Below are positions 21,643-34,749 of a stretch of 64,000 nucleotides of DNA, one piece after another. Every line of letters begins with the position of its first letter. Position 1 is the first letter of the stretch. The notes below the pieces were generated by a model that was given only the letters and a program-made list of their open reading frames with translations, was not told the origin of the DNA and searched no databases. A program made the translations under genes and the position numbers. This stretch comes from Ceratotherium simum simum. Its lineage: Eukaryota; Chordata; Mammalia; Perissodactyla; Rhinocerotidae. The DNA lies in the NCBI RefSeq assembly GCF_000283155.1, contig NW_004454280.1, forward strand, positions 2,023,320-2,087,319, given 5' to 3'.

Positions 21643-23950
21643 TTTTTTTGTTTTGTTTTGTTAGCATTTTCGTCATTAAGATTCAATTACATACAGTAAA
21701 ACTCACAGATCTTAAGTATACAATTCAATGAATTTTGAACCAATACCTCAATCAAGATGTAGAGCGTTGCCATCACCTTAAAAACCCCCATATTTCCCTC
21801 TCCAGTCTATGTCTTCCCAACCCCAAAAGGCTACCATTACTCTAATTTATATTTCCATAGACTAGTTTTGCTTGTTCTTGAATTTCGTATAAATACTACC
21901 ACACACAGATACTGTTTCTGGGCTGGCTTCTTTCATTCAGTAAGATGCTTGTAAAATTTATGTATGTTGTGGTGTGACTTATTAGCCCATTTTGAATTGC
22001 TGAGCCATATCCCATTGTATGAGTATATTATAATTTAATTATACATTCACCAGTTATGGACATTTGGGTGATTCCTAATCTTTTGTTATTATGAATAACA
22101 CTGAAATAAATATTCTTATGCAAATCTGTGTGCATATGTTTTAAAATTTATTTTTGGTAAACACCTAGGAGTAAAATTATTTAGTCATGATAAATTCCCC
22201 AATAGTTTTCCACAGTGGTTGTACAATTTTACACCTCAACCGGCAACATATGATACTTCTAGTTGCACAGCATTTTCTCCAACATTTTAAACTATTAATA
22301 TTAGCCGTGTTAGCAAGTATACAGTGAAATCTCATTTTGCTTGTAATTTCATTTCACTGACTATTAAAAATGTTGAGTATCTTTTCATGTATTTATTGAC
22401 TAATGGTATATTCTTTTGTGAATGTTTTTCCATATCTTTTACCTACTTGTATTAGGGTTATTTTTTTTTTTTTTTGTCTTTTTATTATTGATTTCTGGCA
22501 GTCTTTTATATGTTCTGGATAAAATGCTTATATATTAGAATTTTTTACTCCTAGATTGTGTCTTTCTTTTTCATTTTTAAATTGTCTTTTTTGATGAAAA
22601 AAGTTTTTAATTTTGGTGAAGTTTAGCTTATTGTTTTATTTTTCTTTTATGGTTAGATCTTTTATTATTATATCTAAGAAATCTTTATCTACCATCAGGT
22701 CACAAAAACATCCTATGTTTTTGTCTAGGAGCTTTATAGTTTTTACTTTTGTAGCTAGATCTATAATCCATCTCAACTTAATATTTTTTTTGTATAATGT
22801 GAGAAGTAGGTCAAAGTCAATTTTTTTCTTTTACAGATGTCAAGTTGACCCTGTGCCATTTATTAAAAAAGACTTTTCTTTCCCCATTCAATTGCATTGC
22901 CACTTTTGTTAAAAATCATTTGACTTCTTATGCATGGATCTATTTCTGTTTTACTGACCAGTTTGCCTATCCATATGTCAACACCACATTGTCATGATTA
23001 TTGTAGCTTATCAGTTATCCTTAAAATCAGACAGTGTTCATCTTCCAGCTATAGTCTTATTTTTCATGAATGTTTTGTCTATCACTTTGTATTTCTACAT
23101 ACATTTTAGTATCAGATTATTAATTTCTAAAAAACATGCTTGCTGGGATTTTGCTAGGTACTGCATTTAATCTACAGATCAATTTGAAAAGAATTGACAT
23201 TTTTATAATTTTGTATCTTACAGCTCATGAGCATGGTATATCTTTTCATTTATTTAAATCTTATTTAATTTCTATATGCAATATTTGCTGTTTCCCTTGT
23301 AGAGGTTTTTTAATGCCTTTTGTTAAATTCTTTTTCTGGAGTTATATGTTTTCAATGCTATTATAAATGGCATTGATTTTAAATTTTAATTTTTTCTATT
23401 GTTAGTTGCTAATATATAACAACACAATGATATTTTATATTATCTTGTACTCTCAGACCTTGCTGAGTTCACTTACTAGATATAGTCATTTTATTTTTGT
23501 TGTGTTTTGTTTGGAGATTCTTTTGGTCTTCCTGGTCACACAATTACATCCGCAAATAAACAGTTTAACTTCTTTAACAATCCTCATGCCTTTTTTCTTT
23601 TTCTTGTGTAGTTGCATTGGATAAGACCTCGAGAATGACGTTGAATAGAAGTGGCAAAAGTGAACATTCATGCCTTATTCCTTATTCTGATCCAGAACAT
23701 TTTTAATATGTCTCCATTAAAAATGATGATAGTTGTAGGTTTATCATACATTCCTTTTATCATATTGAGGAAATTCCCTTTTATTTTTTTTTATTTATAA
23801 TAAATGAGTGCTAAATGTTTAATATGCCTTTTTGCATCTATTGAAATGATATTACAAGCTTTCTCCTTTATATTTTGTAATATGATCAATTATACTGATT
23901 GACTTTCAAATCTCAAAATAACCTTGCATTCCTGGGATAAACCTAACTTT
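21643..23950 (-). mobile_element. L1M LINE, 3' part (minus strand)
   Basis: The T-rich start is the complement of an L1 poly-A tail. It is followed by the reverse of L1 ORF2 and 3' UTR words: CATATCCCATTGTATGAGTATATTATAATTTAATTATACATTCACCAGTTATGGACATTTGGG, AACACCTAGGAGTAAAATTA, CCACAGTGGTTGTACAATTTTACA, ATCTTTTCATGTATTTATTGAC. It is old and indel-rich. It breaks at 23950, where a younger L1 inserted, and resumes at 31101. Confidence 0.85.
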
Positions 23951-25439
23951 GAGAGACGGTGTCAAGATAGCAGCATAGGCAGACTCACTCACCTCCTCCC
24001 ACAGACACAACAAATTTACAACTGCTCTTGGAACAATTACCCCTGAGAGAGAACTGAAAACTGGATAAAAACAACACCCATAAAAAGAGAAAATGTTGAG
24101 TGAGGCAGAAAATCCTTTCTAGAGAGAAAAAAGCTACCTTCCAGCCATGATGCTCCATGGCCAGCCAGGAGTAACCTTGAAGTATGAAGCTTACCCTGGA
24201 GGAGCAGGGGACCTGAAGAGGGGAGTGTTATCACTATAAGCAGCTGTTGGACTCAGCACAACCAAGATGAGTGTCATAATATCTGGCTTTGCTGGCTACT
24301 AATAACAAGAGGGAATACCCCGAGAAAACCTATTGGACATAACGGGAAAACAGCCTGCTCTTAAAGGGCAAATGCACAAATTCATCTGTTTTGGAAACCA
24401 AGCTAAAATAACCAGAAAAAAAGATGTACAGTCCTTTGGTGAAAAGAAACTCACCTGATAGGCTCTTGGTACATCTCGGTGAGAGGTGAGACCTCTCCAG
24501 GGACTGAGACATTGGTGGCAGCCCTTATTGTGACCTGGTATGGGCATGCTGACACAGATGCTGGCAGTCATTGGAGTTCTTCCCCTGGCCTGTTAGCCCA
24601 GGGTCTGCCCCACCCATTAGAGCACTGATTTAATCCAGCTCAGCCAGGGCAGGCAGCACATCCCAGGGGGCTGGCTTCACCCAACAGCAAGGAGGGTGAA
24701 CTCAGGCAACTTTTGTGCCCACATAGGCAGAGGAAACTGCCTGGAAACTCTGTAGCCCAGCCAATGGGTCTGCCTCTGTGGGGCAGGGCATGTGCAAGGG
24801 GCAAGACTGTATTGATGGGATGTGTGGCCCTGTGGGTGGTGGGACTTGTCAGCCGCAGCAGACTTGTGCTTCTCAAACAGCCACATAAGGGATCATCCCA
24901 CCTTCCAAAGCCTGAAACAATTGGATGCTCCCATGCCTGGAGCCAGCCAAACTCAGCTGTAATCTTGAGAGAGCTGACAATAGCCTTGCAGGCCAGAGGC
25001 CTATAACAATTATAAGCCCCTGAGCCTAGCAACCAGCCACACTGGGGACCTACTCACTTAACAGAAAAACTGCAACAGGAATGTGCTATTAGACCTTGCA
25101 GCCAACTGTGCTGGGGCTCCCCATGCCCGAAAAAGTGACTGAGGGTCCATAGCAGCCACATGCAGCTGAGCATTATAACCAGATGGCCAGGGGGACAGCT
25201 CAGCCTCCCTGTACACCTGCAGTAGGAGCAACCCTGCCACAATAGAAGGACACAAGTAGCCCAGACAGGGGCACTCCTGGAATATTTGGAACTATTGACA
25301 AGAGGGAAGCCACCTCTGGGCCTCATAAGGCATCTCTTACATAAGGCCACCTCTCCAAAATTGGGAAATGTAGCTGACCTACCTAATACATAGATATTAA
25401 GCACAGAGAAATAGGCAAAATGAGGAGACAAAGGAATAT

Positions 25440-26300
25440 GTTCCAAGTAAGGGAACAGGATAAAACCCTAGGAAAAGAACTAAACAAAACAGAATAAACA
25501 ATCTACCTGACAAAGAGTTCAAACAAAAAGTCATAAGGATGCTCACTGACGTTGGGAGAAGAATGGATGAAGTCAGTGAAACATCAACAAAGAATTGGAA
25601 AATATAAAAAAGAATAAATCTGAAATGAAGAATACAATACTGGAGATGAAAAATTCACTATAGGGACTCAATAGCAGAGTAGATGATACAGAAGAACGAA
25701 TCAGTAAGCTGGATGAAAAACTAGAGAAAATCACCAAAGCTAAAAAGAAAAAAGAATTAAAAAGAATGAGGACAGTCTAAGAGACCTCTGGGACAACATC
25801 AAGCACACTAACATCCATATTACATGTGTCCCAGAAGGAGAAGAGAGAGACAAATAGGCAGAGAATCTATTTGAAGAAATAATAGCTGAAAACTTTCCTA
25901 ACCTAAGGAAGGAAACAGACATCCAGGTACAGAAGCACAGAAAGCACCAAACAAGATAAACCCAAAGAGGCCCACGCCAAGACACATTATAATTAAAATG
26001 TCAACAATTAAAGATAAAGAGAGAATCCTAAAAGCCACAAGAGAAAGACAACAAGTTGTATACAAAGGAAACCCCATATGGCTATCAGCTGACTTCTCAG
26101 CAGAAACCTTACACGTTAGAAGGGAGTGGCAGGATATATTTAAAGTGCTGAAAGGAAAAAACCTACAGTCAAAAATACTCTACCCGGCAAGGTTATCATT
26201 CAGAATGTAAGGAGAGATAAAGAGTTTCCCAGACAAGCAAAAACTAAGGGAGTTTAACACCAAGAAACCAGCTTTACAAGAAATGTTAAAGGGACTTACT
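25440..26300 (+). pseudogene. L1 ORF1 (RNA-binding protein), broken
   Basis: In intact L1s this protein forms trimers and coats the L1 RNA. The end is clearest. A frame at 25998-26210 includes the RNA-binding and C-terminal domain words KDKERILKATRER and LSADFSAETLHVRREWQDIF, and ends at an in-frame stop after LYPARLSFRM. The next few tens of codons (about 26211-26300) still read as the ORF1 tail. Upstream, coiled-coil and RRM-like words occur in shifting frames with several stops. Degraded by several stops and frameshifts. Confidence 0.75.
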
Positions 26301-26794
26301 TAAGTGGGAAAGAGAAGACTACAAATAAGAATAAGAATGTTATCCAAAAAAAGCAATAAAATCACTGGTAAAGGCATATACACAGTGAAGGTAACAGATC
26401 AACCACCTATAAAGATAATATGAAACTCAGAAGACAGAAGTGCTAAAATTACCTATTTCCATAAGAGGGCAACGGATACACATGCACAAAAAAAAGAGGT
26501 TAGATGATATCAAAAACATAAACTGTGGGAGGAGGGGAATAAAAGAGTAGAGCTTTTAGCAAGAAGCCGAATTAGAGAGACTATCAACAATATAGATTGC
26601 TATATATGTGGGTTCCTACATATGAACCTCATGGTAATCACAAACCAGAAACCTATAATAAATACACAAAAAAGTAAGAGAAAGGAACCCAAACATAATA
26701 CTAAAGAAAGCCATTAAACCACAAGGAAAGAGAGGAAGAGAAGAAGAAAGGAATAGAGAAGAACTACTAAAACACCCAGAAAAAAAGTAACAAA

Positions 26795-29700
26795 ATGGCA
26801 ATAGGTATATACTTATCAATAGCTAACTTAAATGTCAATGGACAAAATGCTCCAATCAAAAGGCATATGGCGGCCAGCCCAGTGGTGCAGCTGTTAAGTG
26901 CGTTTTCTCCATGTCAGTGGCACAGGGTTCCCAGGTTTGGATCCTGGGCGCACACCAACTCACCACTTGTCAAGCCATGCTGTGTTGGCATCCCATATAA
27001 AGTAGAGGAAGATGGGCACAGATTTTAGCACAAGGCCAATCTTCTTCAGCAAAAAAAGAGAAGGGTTGGCATCGGATGTTAGCTCAGGGCTGATTTTCCT
27101 CACAAAAAAGAAAAAAAGGCATATGGTGGCTGTGGAGATAAAAAAAACAAGATCCATATATATGCTGCATACATCAGACACACTTCAGACCTAAAGACAC
27201 TCACAAACTGAAAGTGAAGGGATGGAAAAAACACTCCATGTAAATGGCAATGAAAAGAAAGCTGGGGTAGCAATACTTATATCAGACAAAATAGACTTTA
27301 AAACAAAAACTGTAAAAAGAGACAAAGAAGGACACTACATAATGATAAAGGGAACAATCCAACAAGAGGATAGAAGCCTTGTAAATATCTATGCACCCAA
27401 CATAGGAGCACCTAAATATATAAAGTAATTATTAACAGACATGAAAGGAGAAATAGACAGTAACACAAAAATAGTAGGGGACTTTAACACTCCATTTACA
27501 CCAATGGATAGATCATCCAAACAGAAGATCAATAAGGAAACATTGGCCTTAAATGACACACTAGAAGAGATGGACCTAGTAGATATATACAGAACATTCC
27601 ATCCAAAACCGCAGAATATACATTCTTTTCAAATGCACATGGAACATTCTCCAGGACTGATCCCATATTAGGCCACAAAAAAGTCTCCATAAATTTAAGA
27701 AGATTGAAATAATACCAAGTATCTTTTATTACCTCAATGGTATGAAACTAGAAATCAACTATAGGAAGAAAATCAGAAAAGCCACAAATATGTGGAGATT
27801 AAACAAAATGCTACTGAACAACAATTGGGTCAATGAAGAAATCAAAGGAGAAATCAAAAAATACCTGGACACAAATGAAAATGAAAATACGACATGCCAG
27901 AATTTATGGGATATAGCAAAAGCAGTTCTAAGAGGGAAGTTTATAGCCATACAGGTCTACTTCAACAAACAAGAAAAATCTCAAATAAACAATCTAACAG
28001 TGCACCTAAAGGAACTGGAAAAAGAAGAACAAACAAAGCCCCAAATCAGTAGAAGGAAGGAAATTATAAAAATCATAGCAGAAATAAGTGGAATAGAGAC
28101 TAAAAACACAATGGAAAAAATCAATTAAACTAAGAGCTGGTTCTTTGAAAAGATAAACAAAATTGACAAACCTTTAGCTAGACTCACCAAGAAAAGAGAG
28201 AAAGTTCAAATAAAATCAGAAATGAAAGAGGAGAAATTACAAAGGACACCTCAGAAATACAAAAGATCATAAGAGAATACTACAAAAAGCTATACACCAA
28301 CAAATCCGATAATCTAGAAAACACGGATAAATTCTTAGAATCATACAACATTTCAAAACTGAATCAGGAAGAAATAGAGAATTTGAATAGACCAATCACC
28401 AATCAAAAAGTAATCAAAAATCTCCCCAAAAGTGAAAGTCCGGGACCAGGTGGCTTCCCTGGTGAATTCTACCAAACATTCAAAGAAGACTTAATATGTA
28501 TCCTTCTCAAACTCTTCCAAAAATTTGAAGAGCAGGGGAAGCTTCCTATCTCATTCTATGAGGCCAAAATACCCCAATACCAAAACCAGAGAAGGACAAC
28601 ACAAAGAACAGAAATTACAGGTCAATATCTCTGATGAACATCGATGCAAAAATCCTCAATAAAATACTAGCAAATCACATATAACAATACATTAAAAAGA
28701 TCAATAACATGGTCAAGTGGGATTTATCCCAGGGATGCAGGGATGGTTCAACATCTGTAGATCAATCAACATGATACACCACATTAACAAAATGAAGAAT
28801 GAAAATCACATGATCATCTCAATAGATGCAGAGAAAGCATTTGAATAGATACAACATTCATTTATGATTAAAAAAAATACTTCTGAATAAAATGGGTATA
28901 GAAGGAAAGTACCTCAACATAATAAAGACCGTATATTACAAATCCACAGCTAATATCATCCTCAATGGATAAAAACTGAAAGCTATCCCTCTAAGAACAG
29001 GAACCAGATAAGGATGTCCACTTTCATCACTCTTAGTTGACATAATATTGGAAGTCCTAGCCAGAATAATCAGGCAAGAAAAAGAAATAAAAGGGATCCA
29101 AATTGGAAAGGAAGAAGTGAAACTGTCACTATTTGCAGATAACATGATTTTATATTTAGAAAACCCTAAAGAATCCACCAAAAAACTTTTAGAAATAAGA
29201 AAAGAATACAGTAAAGTTGCAGGATACAAAATCAACATACAAAAATCAGTTACATTTCTATACATTAACAACTATGCAGCAGAAAGAGAAATTAAGAATA
29301 CAATCCCATTTACAATGGCAACAAAAATAATAAAATACCTAGGAATAAACTTAACCAAAGAAGTGAAAGATCTGTACATAGAAAACTATAAAACATTGCT
29401 GAAAGAAATTGAAGATGACACAAAGAAATGGATAGATATTCCACACTCTTGAATTGGAAGAATTAACCTTGTTAAAATGTCCGTAATTAGTAAAGCAATC
29501 TACAGATTCAATGCAATGTCTATCAAAGTTCCAATGACACTTTTCACAGAAATAGAACAAAGAATCCTAAAATTTATATGAAACAACAAATGACCCTGAA
29601 TAGCAAAAGCAATCCTGAGAAAAAAGAACAAAGCTGCAGGTATCACACTTCCGGATTTCAAAATATACTGTAAAGCTATAGTAACCAAAACAGCATGGTA

Positions 29701-30761
29701 TTGGCATAAAAACAGACACATAGATTAATGGAATAGAATTGAGAGCCCAGAAATAAACTCACACGTCTATGGACAGCTAATTTTTGACAAGGGAGCCAAG
29801 AACATTCAATGGTGAAAGGAAAGTCTCTTCAGTAAATGGTGGTGAGAAAACTGGACAGTCATATGCAAAAGAATGATAGTAGACCATTATCTTACACTCT
29901 ACACAAAAATGAACTCAAAATGGATTAAAAACTTGAATGTAAGACCTGAAACCATGAAACTTCTAGAAGAAAACATAGGAAGTGTGCTCTTAGACATCAG
30001 TCTTAGCAGCATATTTTCATTACCATGCCTGACCAGGTAAGGGATACAATAGAAAAAATACACAAATGGGACTATATCAAACTAAAAAGCTTCTGCACAG
30101 CAAAGGAAACCATCAACAAAACGAAAAGAAAACCTCACCATTGGGAGAAGATGTTTGCAAACCATATACCTGATAAGCGGTTAATCTCCAAAATATATAA
30201 AGAACTTATACATCTCAACAACAAAAAAATTAACAACTCAATTAAAAAATGGGCGAAAGATCTGAACAGACATTTCTCCAAAGAAGATATACAGATGGCC
30301 ATCAGACACATGAAAAGATGTTTGACGTCACTATCAGGGAAATGCAAATCAGAATTACAATGAGATATCACCTCACTCCTGTCAGAATGGCTATAATTAA
30401 CAAGATAGGAAACAAGTGTTGGAGAGGATGTGGAGAAAAAGGAACTCGCATACACTGCTGGTGGGAGTGCAAACTCATGCAGCCACTATGGAAAACAGTA
30501 TGGAGATACCTAAAAGAATTAAGAATAGAACTACCGTACGTTCCAGCTATTACACTGCTGGGTATTTATCCAAAGAACATGAAAACACCAATGCATAAAG
30601 ATATATGCACCCCTGTGTTCATTGCAGCGTTATTCACAATAGCCAAGTCTTGGAAGCAACCTAGGTGCCCATCAAGGGATGAATGGATAAAGAAGATGTG
30701 GTATATATACACAATGGAATACTACTCAGCCATAAAAATGATGAAATCTGGCCACTTGTGA
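26795..30761 (+). pseudogene. L1 ORF2 (endonuclease and reverse transcriptase), broken
   Basis: ORF2 would nick target DNA and reverse-transcribe L1 RNA. The start region reads ANLNVNGQNAPIKRHM, which holds the endonuclease Asn, and is cut by an ERE (26871-27113). Downstream, NIYAPNIGAPKYIK and VGDFNTP keep the Tyr and Asp-Phe-Asn positions. A frame break follows at about 27640, where the conserved R-I-D-H is lost. The RT domain is split into pieces at 27742-28128, 28383-28634 and 29048-29452. Its catalytic motif reads LFADNMI instead of FADDM, so one catalytic Asp is Asn. The C-terminal cysteine-rich part (30249-30761) keeps [18 protein letters not shown] and ends MKSGHL. Confidence 0.85.
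26871..27113 (+). mobile_element. ERE SINE inside the L1 endonuclease region
   Basis: CGGCCAGCCCAGTGGTGCAG head, CCATGCTGTGTTGGCATCCCATATAAAGTAG, TTAGCTCAGGGCTGATTTTCCTCA. Flanked by AAAAGGCATATGG (26858-26870 and 27114-27126). Confidence 0.92.
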
Positions 30762-31100
30762 CAATATGGTTGGACCTTGAGGGTATTATGCTAAGTGAAA
30801 TAAGTCAGAAACAGAGAGAAAGGGATAAAGTCAAATACTGTAGAATATATATCTTCATAAATAGAAGATAAAAACAACAACAAACAGATACATACAGACT
30901 AGATTGGTCGTTACCATAAGGGAAAGGGAGAGGGGGGAGGGCAAAAGAGGTGATTAGGCACATGTGTGCGGTGGGATGGATTGTAATTAGTCTTTGGGTG
31001 GTGAACATGGTGTAATCTACACAGAAATTGAAATATAATGATGTACACCTGAAATTTATATAATGTTATAAACCAATGTTAAAAAAATAAAATAAGAAAA

Positions 31101-31182
31101 AAAACTCACTTTATCACTATGTATTATACTTTTTATTTATTACTGGATTCAATTTGCTAAAAATTTTTAAGGATTTTGTTTT
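31101..31182 (-). mobile_element. L1M LINE, short middle fragment
   Basis: Between the nested L1 and the next LTR: TTTATCACTATGTATTATACTTTTTATTTATTACTGGATTCAATTTGCTAA. It continues the L1M that ends at 23950. Confidence 0.8.
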
Positions 31183-31669
31183 TGAAGGAAACAAGAATAC
31201 GTCACCCTGAAACATGCCTCTTTGACCTAAAAATTATTTTGAGCTGAAGGTGATTAAGAAGTGGCAAATGCATAAAAAGCTCCCCCTTTTCTGCCTCAAG
31301 GCAGAATATAAATTCTCCTTTTACTGGACACAGACTCTTATCAGCCCAGGGAAGCCACCAGAGAATTCTGCACACACTTGACTTCATCAGTTCCTCCCAC
31401 AGGTTTACTTTCCCACAGTTTGCAGCCTTTGGAAGCCTAAAACTGCCTTCCTTCGTCCTGTCATTTCTCTACAATTTATTGTTCTTTGTTGAAGATGCTA
31501 GATAACCTGTTCGAGGCTGCTGCTTTGAGTTACTTTTTGTTTATGTTTCTCCTGCATGAAGTGCACTGCACACATTAATAAACCGTTTTTCTCTTGTTAA
31601 TCTGTCTTATTGTTAGAGTCCCCACGGAAGACCTAAAATGGGTAGAGGTAAAGTTTTGCCTCCTCTACA
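31183..31669 (+). mobile_element. ERV1-like solo LTR nested in the L1M
   Basis: Begins TGAAGGAAACAAGAATACGTC and ends TTTTGCCTCCTCTACA. AATAAA near 31578 lies about 90 bp before the end and is followed by a GT-rich stretch. Neighbouring bases are TTTT (31179-31182) and CTTT (31670-31673), a possible diverged 4-bp TSD. L1M sequence is continuous on both sides. The family is uncertain and it is not closely related to the other LTRs here. Confidence 0.7.
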
Positions 31670-32475
31670 CTTTCATCTATGGTCATGAGTGATATTGGAC
31701 TTTAATTTCATTTTCTTTTAAGGTCCCTGTCAGGCTTGATATTAGGGTTATGCTGGCTTCATAAAACGAATTGAGAAAGTTTCCTCCTCTTCCTGTTGTG
31801 AAAGAGTTTGTGTAATACAGGTATTTCTTTGTGAAACGTTTAATAGAATTTCACAGAAGAGCCAGCTGGGCCTGACATTTTCATTGTGGGGAAGTTTTAA
31901 ATTATGAATTCAATTTGTCTAATAAATATTGTGCTATCCAGGTCACCTATTTTTTTTTCTGTCAGTTTTGGTAAATTGTGTTTTCAAAGGAATTTTTCTG
32001 CTTCATCTTTGTTAAGTTTTTTAGCGTACAGTTGTATGTAATTTCCCCTATTTATCTTTTTAATATTTGTAGGCTCTCTGGTGATATTTCCTTTTTAAAG
32101 CCTGATTTTGTAATTTTTGTTTTTCTTTCTTTTTTTTTTTCTTGATCAGTCTTCTTAGGGATTTTTGAATTTTTTAATCTTATTTAAATAATAGATTTTT
32201 GGATTTCTTGATTTTTCTGTTTTGTCTGTCTACATTTCACTGATTTCCATTCTTTACAATTTCCACACTTTACAATTTCCTTCTTTCTACATAGTTTGGT
32301 TTAATTTGCTCTTCTTTTTCTGGTTATTAAGATGAAAACTTATATAAGTGATTTTAGACTTCCGTTATTCTCTAGCATAAATATTTTAAGGTACAAATTT
32401 GCCTCTTAGCAACACTTTAGCTGCATCCTACATATTTTAATATATTGTGTTTGGTTCAAATATTTTCTAATTTTC
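31670..32475 (-). mobile_element. L1M LINE fragment (RT region)
   Basis: Reverse L1 ORF2 words: CATCTATGGTCATGAGTGATATTGGACTTTAATTTC, TTATGCTGGCTTCATAAAACGAATTGAGAAAGTTTCC, GCTTCATCTTTGTTAAG, AAATATTTTAAGGTACAAATTTGCCTCTTAGCAAC. Confidence 0.85.
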
Positions 32476-32970
32476 TGTGTATTAGTGTCCTGTTGCTGCT
32501 GTAACAAATTACCACAAATTTAGTGGCTTAAGACAACACAAATTATTATTATTATCTTATAGTTCTGGAGGTCAGAAGTCCAAAATCAGTTTCACTGGTC
32601 TAAAGTCAAGGTGTTGGCAGGCCAGCACTCATTCTGGATGTCTAGGGAAAAATTAATTTCCTTACCTTTTCTAGCTTCTAGAAGCTACCTACATTCCATG
32701 GCCTCTTCCTCCATCTTCAGAGCCAACAGTGTACCATCTTCTCTCTACTCCAATCTTAGCTTCTGTTCTTACATCTTCTCTTTCTCACTCTGATCCTCCT
32801 ACCTGCTTCTTGTAATTACATGGGGCCCATCTAGATAATTTAAGATAATCTTCCTACTGCAGGATACTTAATCACATCTGCAAACTCCTTTTTACCATGT
32901 GTAACATGTTTACAGGTTTCAGATAGGGCATAGCCATCTTTGGGAGGTCATTATTCAGCCTATTATACCA
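32476..32970 (-). mobile_element. MLT1-type MaLR LTR nested in the L1M
   Basis: Reverse MLT1 words from end to end: TGTGTATTAGTGTCCTGTTGCTGCTGTAACAAATTACCACAAA, TAGTTCTGGAGGTCAGAAGTCCAAAATCAG, CTTTTCTAGCTTCTAGAAGC, CACATCTGCAAACTCC, TGGGAGGTCATTATTCAGCCTATTATACCA. No clean 5-bp TSD survives. Confidence 0.85.
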
Positions 32971-33750
32971 TATGATTTCTTTTCCTTGTGAGTTCAAAAT
33001 ATTTTCTAATTTCCCTTGTGATTTTATTAAATTATATTGTTAAACTTCCAGATACTTGTGGATTTTCTAGATATCATTTTTGTTGATTTTTAACTAAATT
33101 CTGTTTTGATCAGAAAATAAACTCACTATGATTTCAGCCCAAATGTATTGAGACCAGTTTTATGGCCCAGCATATGGTATATCTTGGTGAATATTCCACA
33201 TGCATTTGAAAAGAAAATGTAATCTGTTATTGTTGAGTGTAATATTCTATAAATTAGGTCAAGTTAATTGATAGTGTTATTCAAATCTTCTCTTTCCTTA
33301 CTGGTTTTTTTCTTTTCTTTGTCTGATAATTTCTAAAGGAGTGTTAAAAATCTTCAACTAAGATTGTGGACTCTTTCTCTATTTAGTTCTGCTGATATTG
33401 GTTTCATGTTCTTTGAATCTCTGTTTTTAGGTGCATAAACATTTAGGATCACTATGTCTTCTTGATTAATTGACTCTTTTGCCATTATGAAATGTCCCTC
33501 TTTATCTTTGGTAATGCCCTTTGTTTTCAAGACAACTTGGACAATATTGCCTACCAACTTTCTTATGCTTAGTGTTTTCACAGTAAATCTTTTTTTTCTC
33601 CCCATAACTTTGCTGTTGGAATATCTGTATCTTTATATTTAAAGTATATTTTTTGTTAACAGAATATAGTTGAGCATTTAAAAAAAATCATTCTGATTAC
33701 TTCTGCCTTTTAATAAAAGCTTGGCCCATTCACATTAGACTTAGAAAATT
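32971..33750 (-). mobile_element. L1M LINE, 5'-most visible fragment
   Basis: Resumes with AGTTCAAAATATTTTCTAATTTCCCTTGTG. It includes ATATTCCACATGCATTTGAAAAGAA and an 83-codon minus-strand frame (33354-33605) with an endonuclease-region pattern (DKEGHFIMAKESINQED, VYAPKN). Boundary approximate. Confidence 0.85.
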
Positions 33751-34130
33751 TGAGATAGATAGAAATTCAGCCTCAGTGAGGGAATCTATTAGATACTCTC
33801 TTCCAAACTTAATTTTCAATCAATTATATTTTGTCTGTTCATTGTCTACTATGTGAATAGTCCTGGCCACTGTCAAACCCATTATGTGTAGCAAAGTAGC
33901 TATCTTGAGGCTCAGGAAGACTGACTCCTCCGTAGGTGGGCACACTGACTTAGTCCAAGTTGGGGTTCAGAATTAGTCTGGGGAGAGGAGAAAGAGGACA
34001 GTGGCCTTTAAACGTTAGGGTCTGGAGAGTTTCCAGATGGCGTCTGGTCTGGGTGAGGGAGCGCAGCGTATCTGGCTGACTCACTCTAGAATAATGGAAT
34101 GAGCACTGCCTTAATAGTTATAGAGGGAGT
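33751..34130. other. low-copy sequence
   Basis: No repeat or gene recognised. Confidence 0.35.
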
Positions 34131-34580
34131 CAGTTAGTTTGTATTGCATTCAAAGCACCCAAATCTTAGAGGCTTAAAATGACAACCTTTTCTTTAGCTC
34201 ACAATTTTGCAAATACCAATTTGGGCTAGGCTCAGCTGAATAGCTATTTTTGTCTCAGCTGGGCTCACTCATGAGTCTGCAGTCATCTTCTGGGTCAGCT
34301 GTAGGCTGGCTCATACAGGATGGCCTCAGATGAAATGGCTTACCTCTGCTCCCTGTGGTCTTTCCAGCAGGCTAGCCTGAGCTTCTTCACATGGTGGCTG
34401 AGAAGGGTTCTGGGAGACAGCGGAATTGTCCATGGTCTCTTGAGGCCTAAGCTTAGAACTAGCATATGTTCACTCCCACTACACTGTATTAGCCAAAACA
34501 AGTTCCAAGAAAAGCTCAGATTCAAGGGGAAAGAAAATAGACTTCAATTATTTATGGAAGAAAATGCCAAGTCACATTGA
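34131..34580 (-). repeat. ERVL-type LTR, family uncertain
   Basis: Reverse LTR pattern: TTAGTTTGTATTGCATTCAAAGCACCCAAATCTTAGAGGCTTAAAATGACAACC, CTCAGCTGGGCTCACTCATGAGTCTGCAGTCA, GGCTAGCCTGAGCTTCTTCACATGGTGGCTGAG, ATTCAAGGGGAAAGAAAATAGACTTCA, AAGTCACATTG. The class is common in mammals; I cannot name the subfamily. Confidence 0.55.
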
Positions 34581-34749
34581 ATAAACTATAAATACAGGAA
34601 AGAATGAACAATCGTGGTCATTTCTTTGCAATCTAATGCATGAAAAAGAGGGATATATTTCTGTAAGTTTTGGGTTAGGAAAAGTGGAAAACTTTGATTA
34701 TCTTCTTACCTCCACAACAATTAAACTCATACCCCTCTTTTACAGCTTC

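Larger units (their letters stand above)
23951..31100 (+). mobile_element. near full-length L1 LINE (copy A) nested in the L1M
   Basis: Starts GAGAGACGGTGTCAAGATAGCAGCATAGGC, a typical L1 5' end, and runs through a 5' UTR of about 1.5 kb, ORF1, an inter-ORF region, ORF2 and a 3' UTR ending ATGTTATAAACCAATG plus an A-rich tail. Diverged duplications AAACCTAACTTT (left) and AAACTCACTTT (right) flank it and belong to the host L1M. It is about 7.15 kb including a 243-bp ERE. Both ORFs are broken, so it cannot move on its own. Confidence 0.88.
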
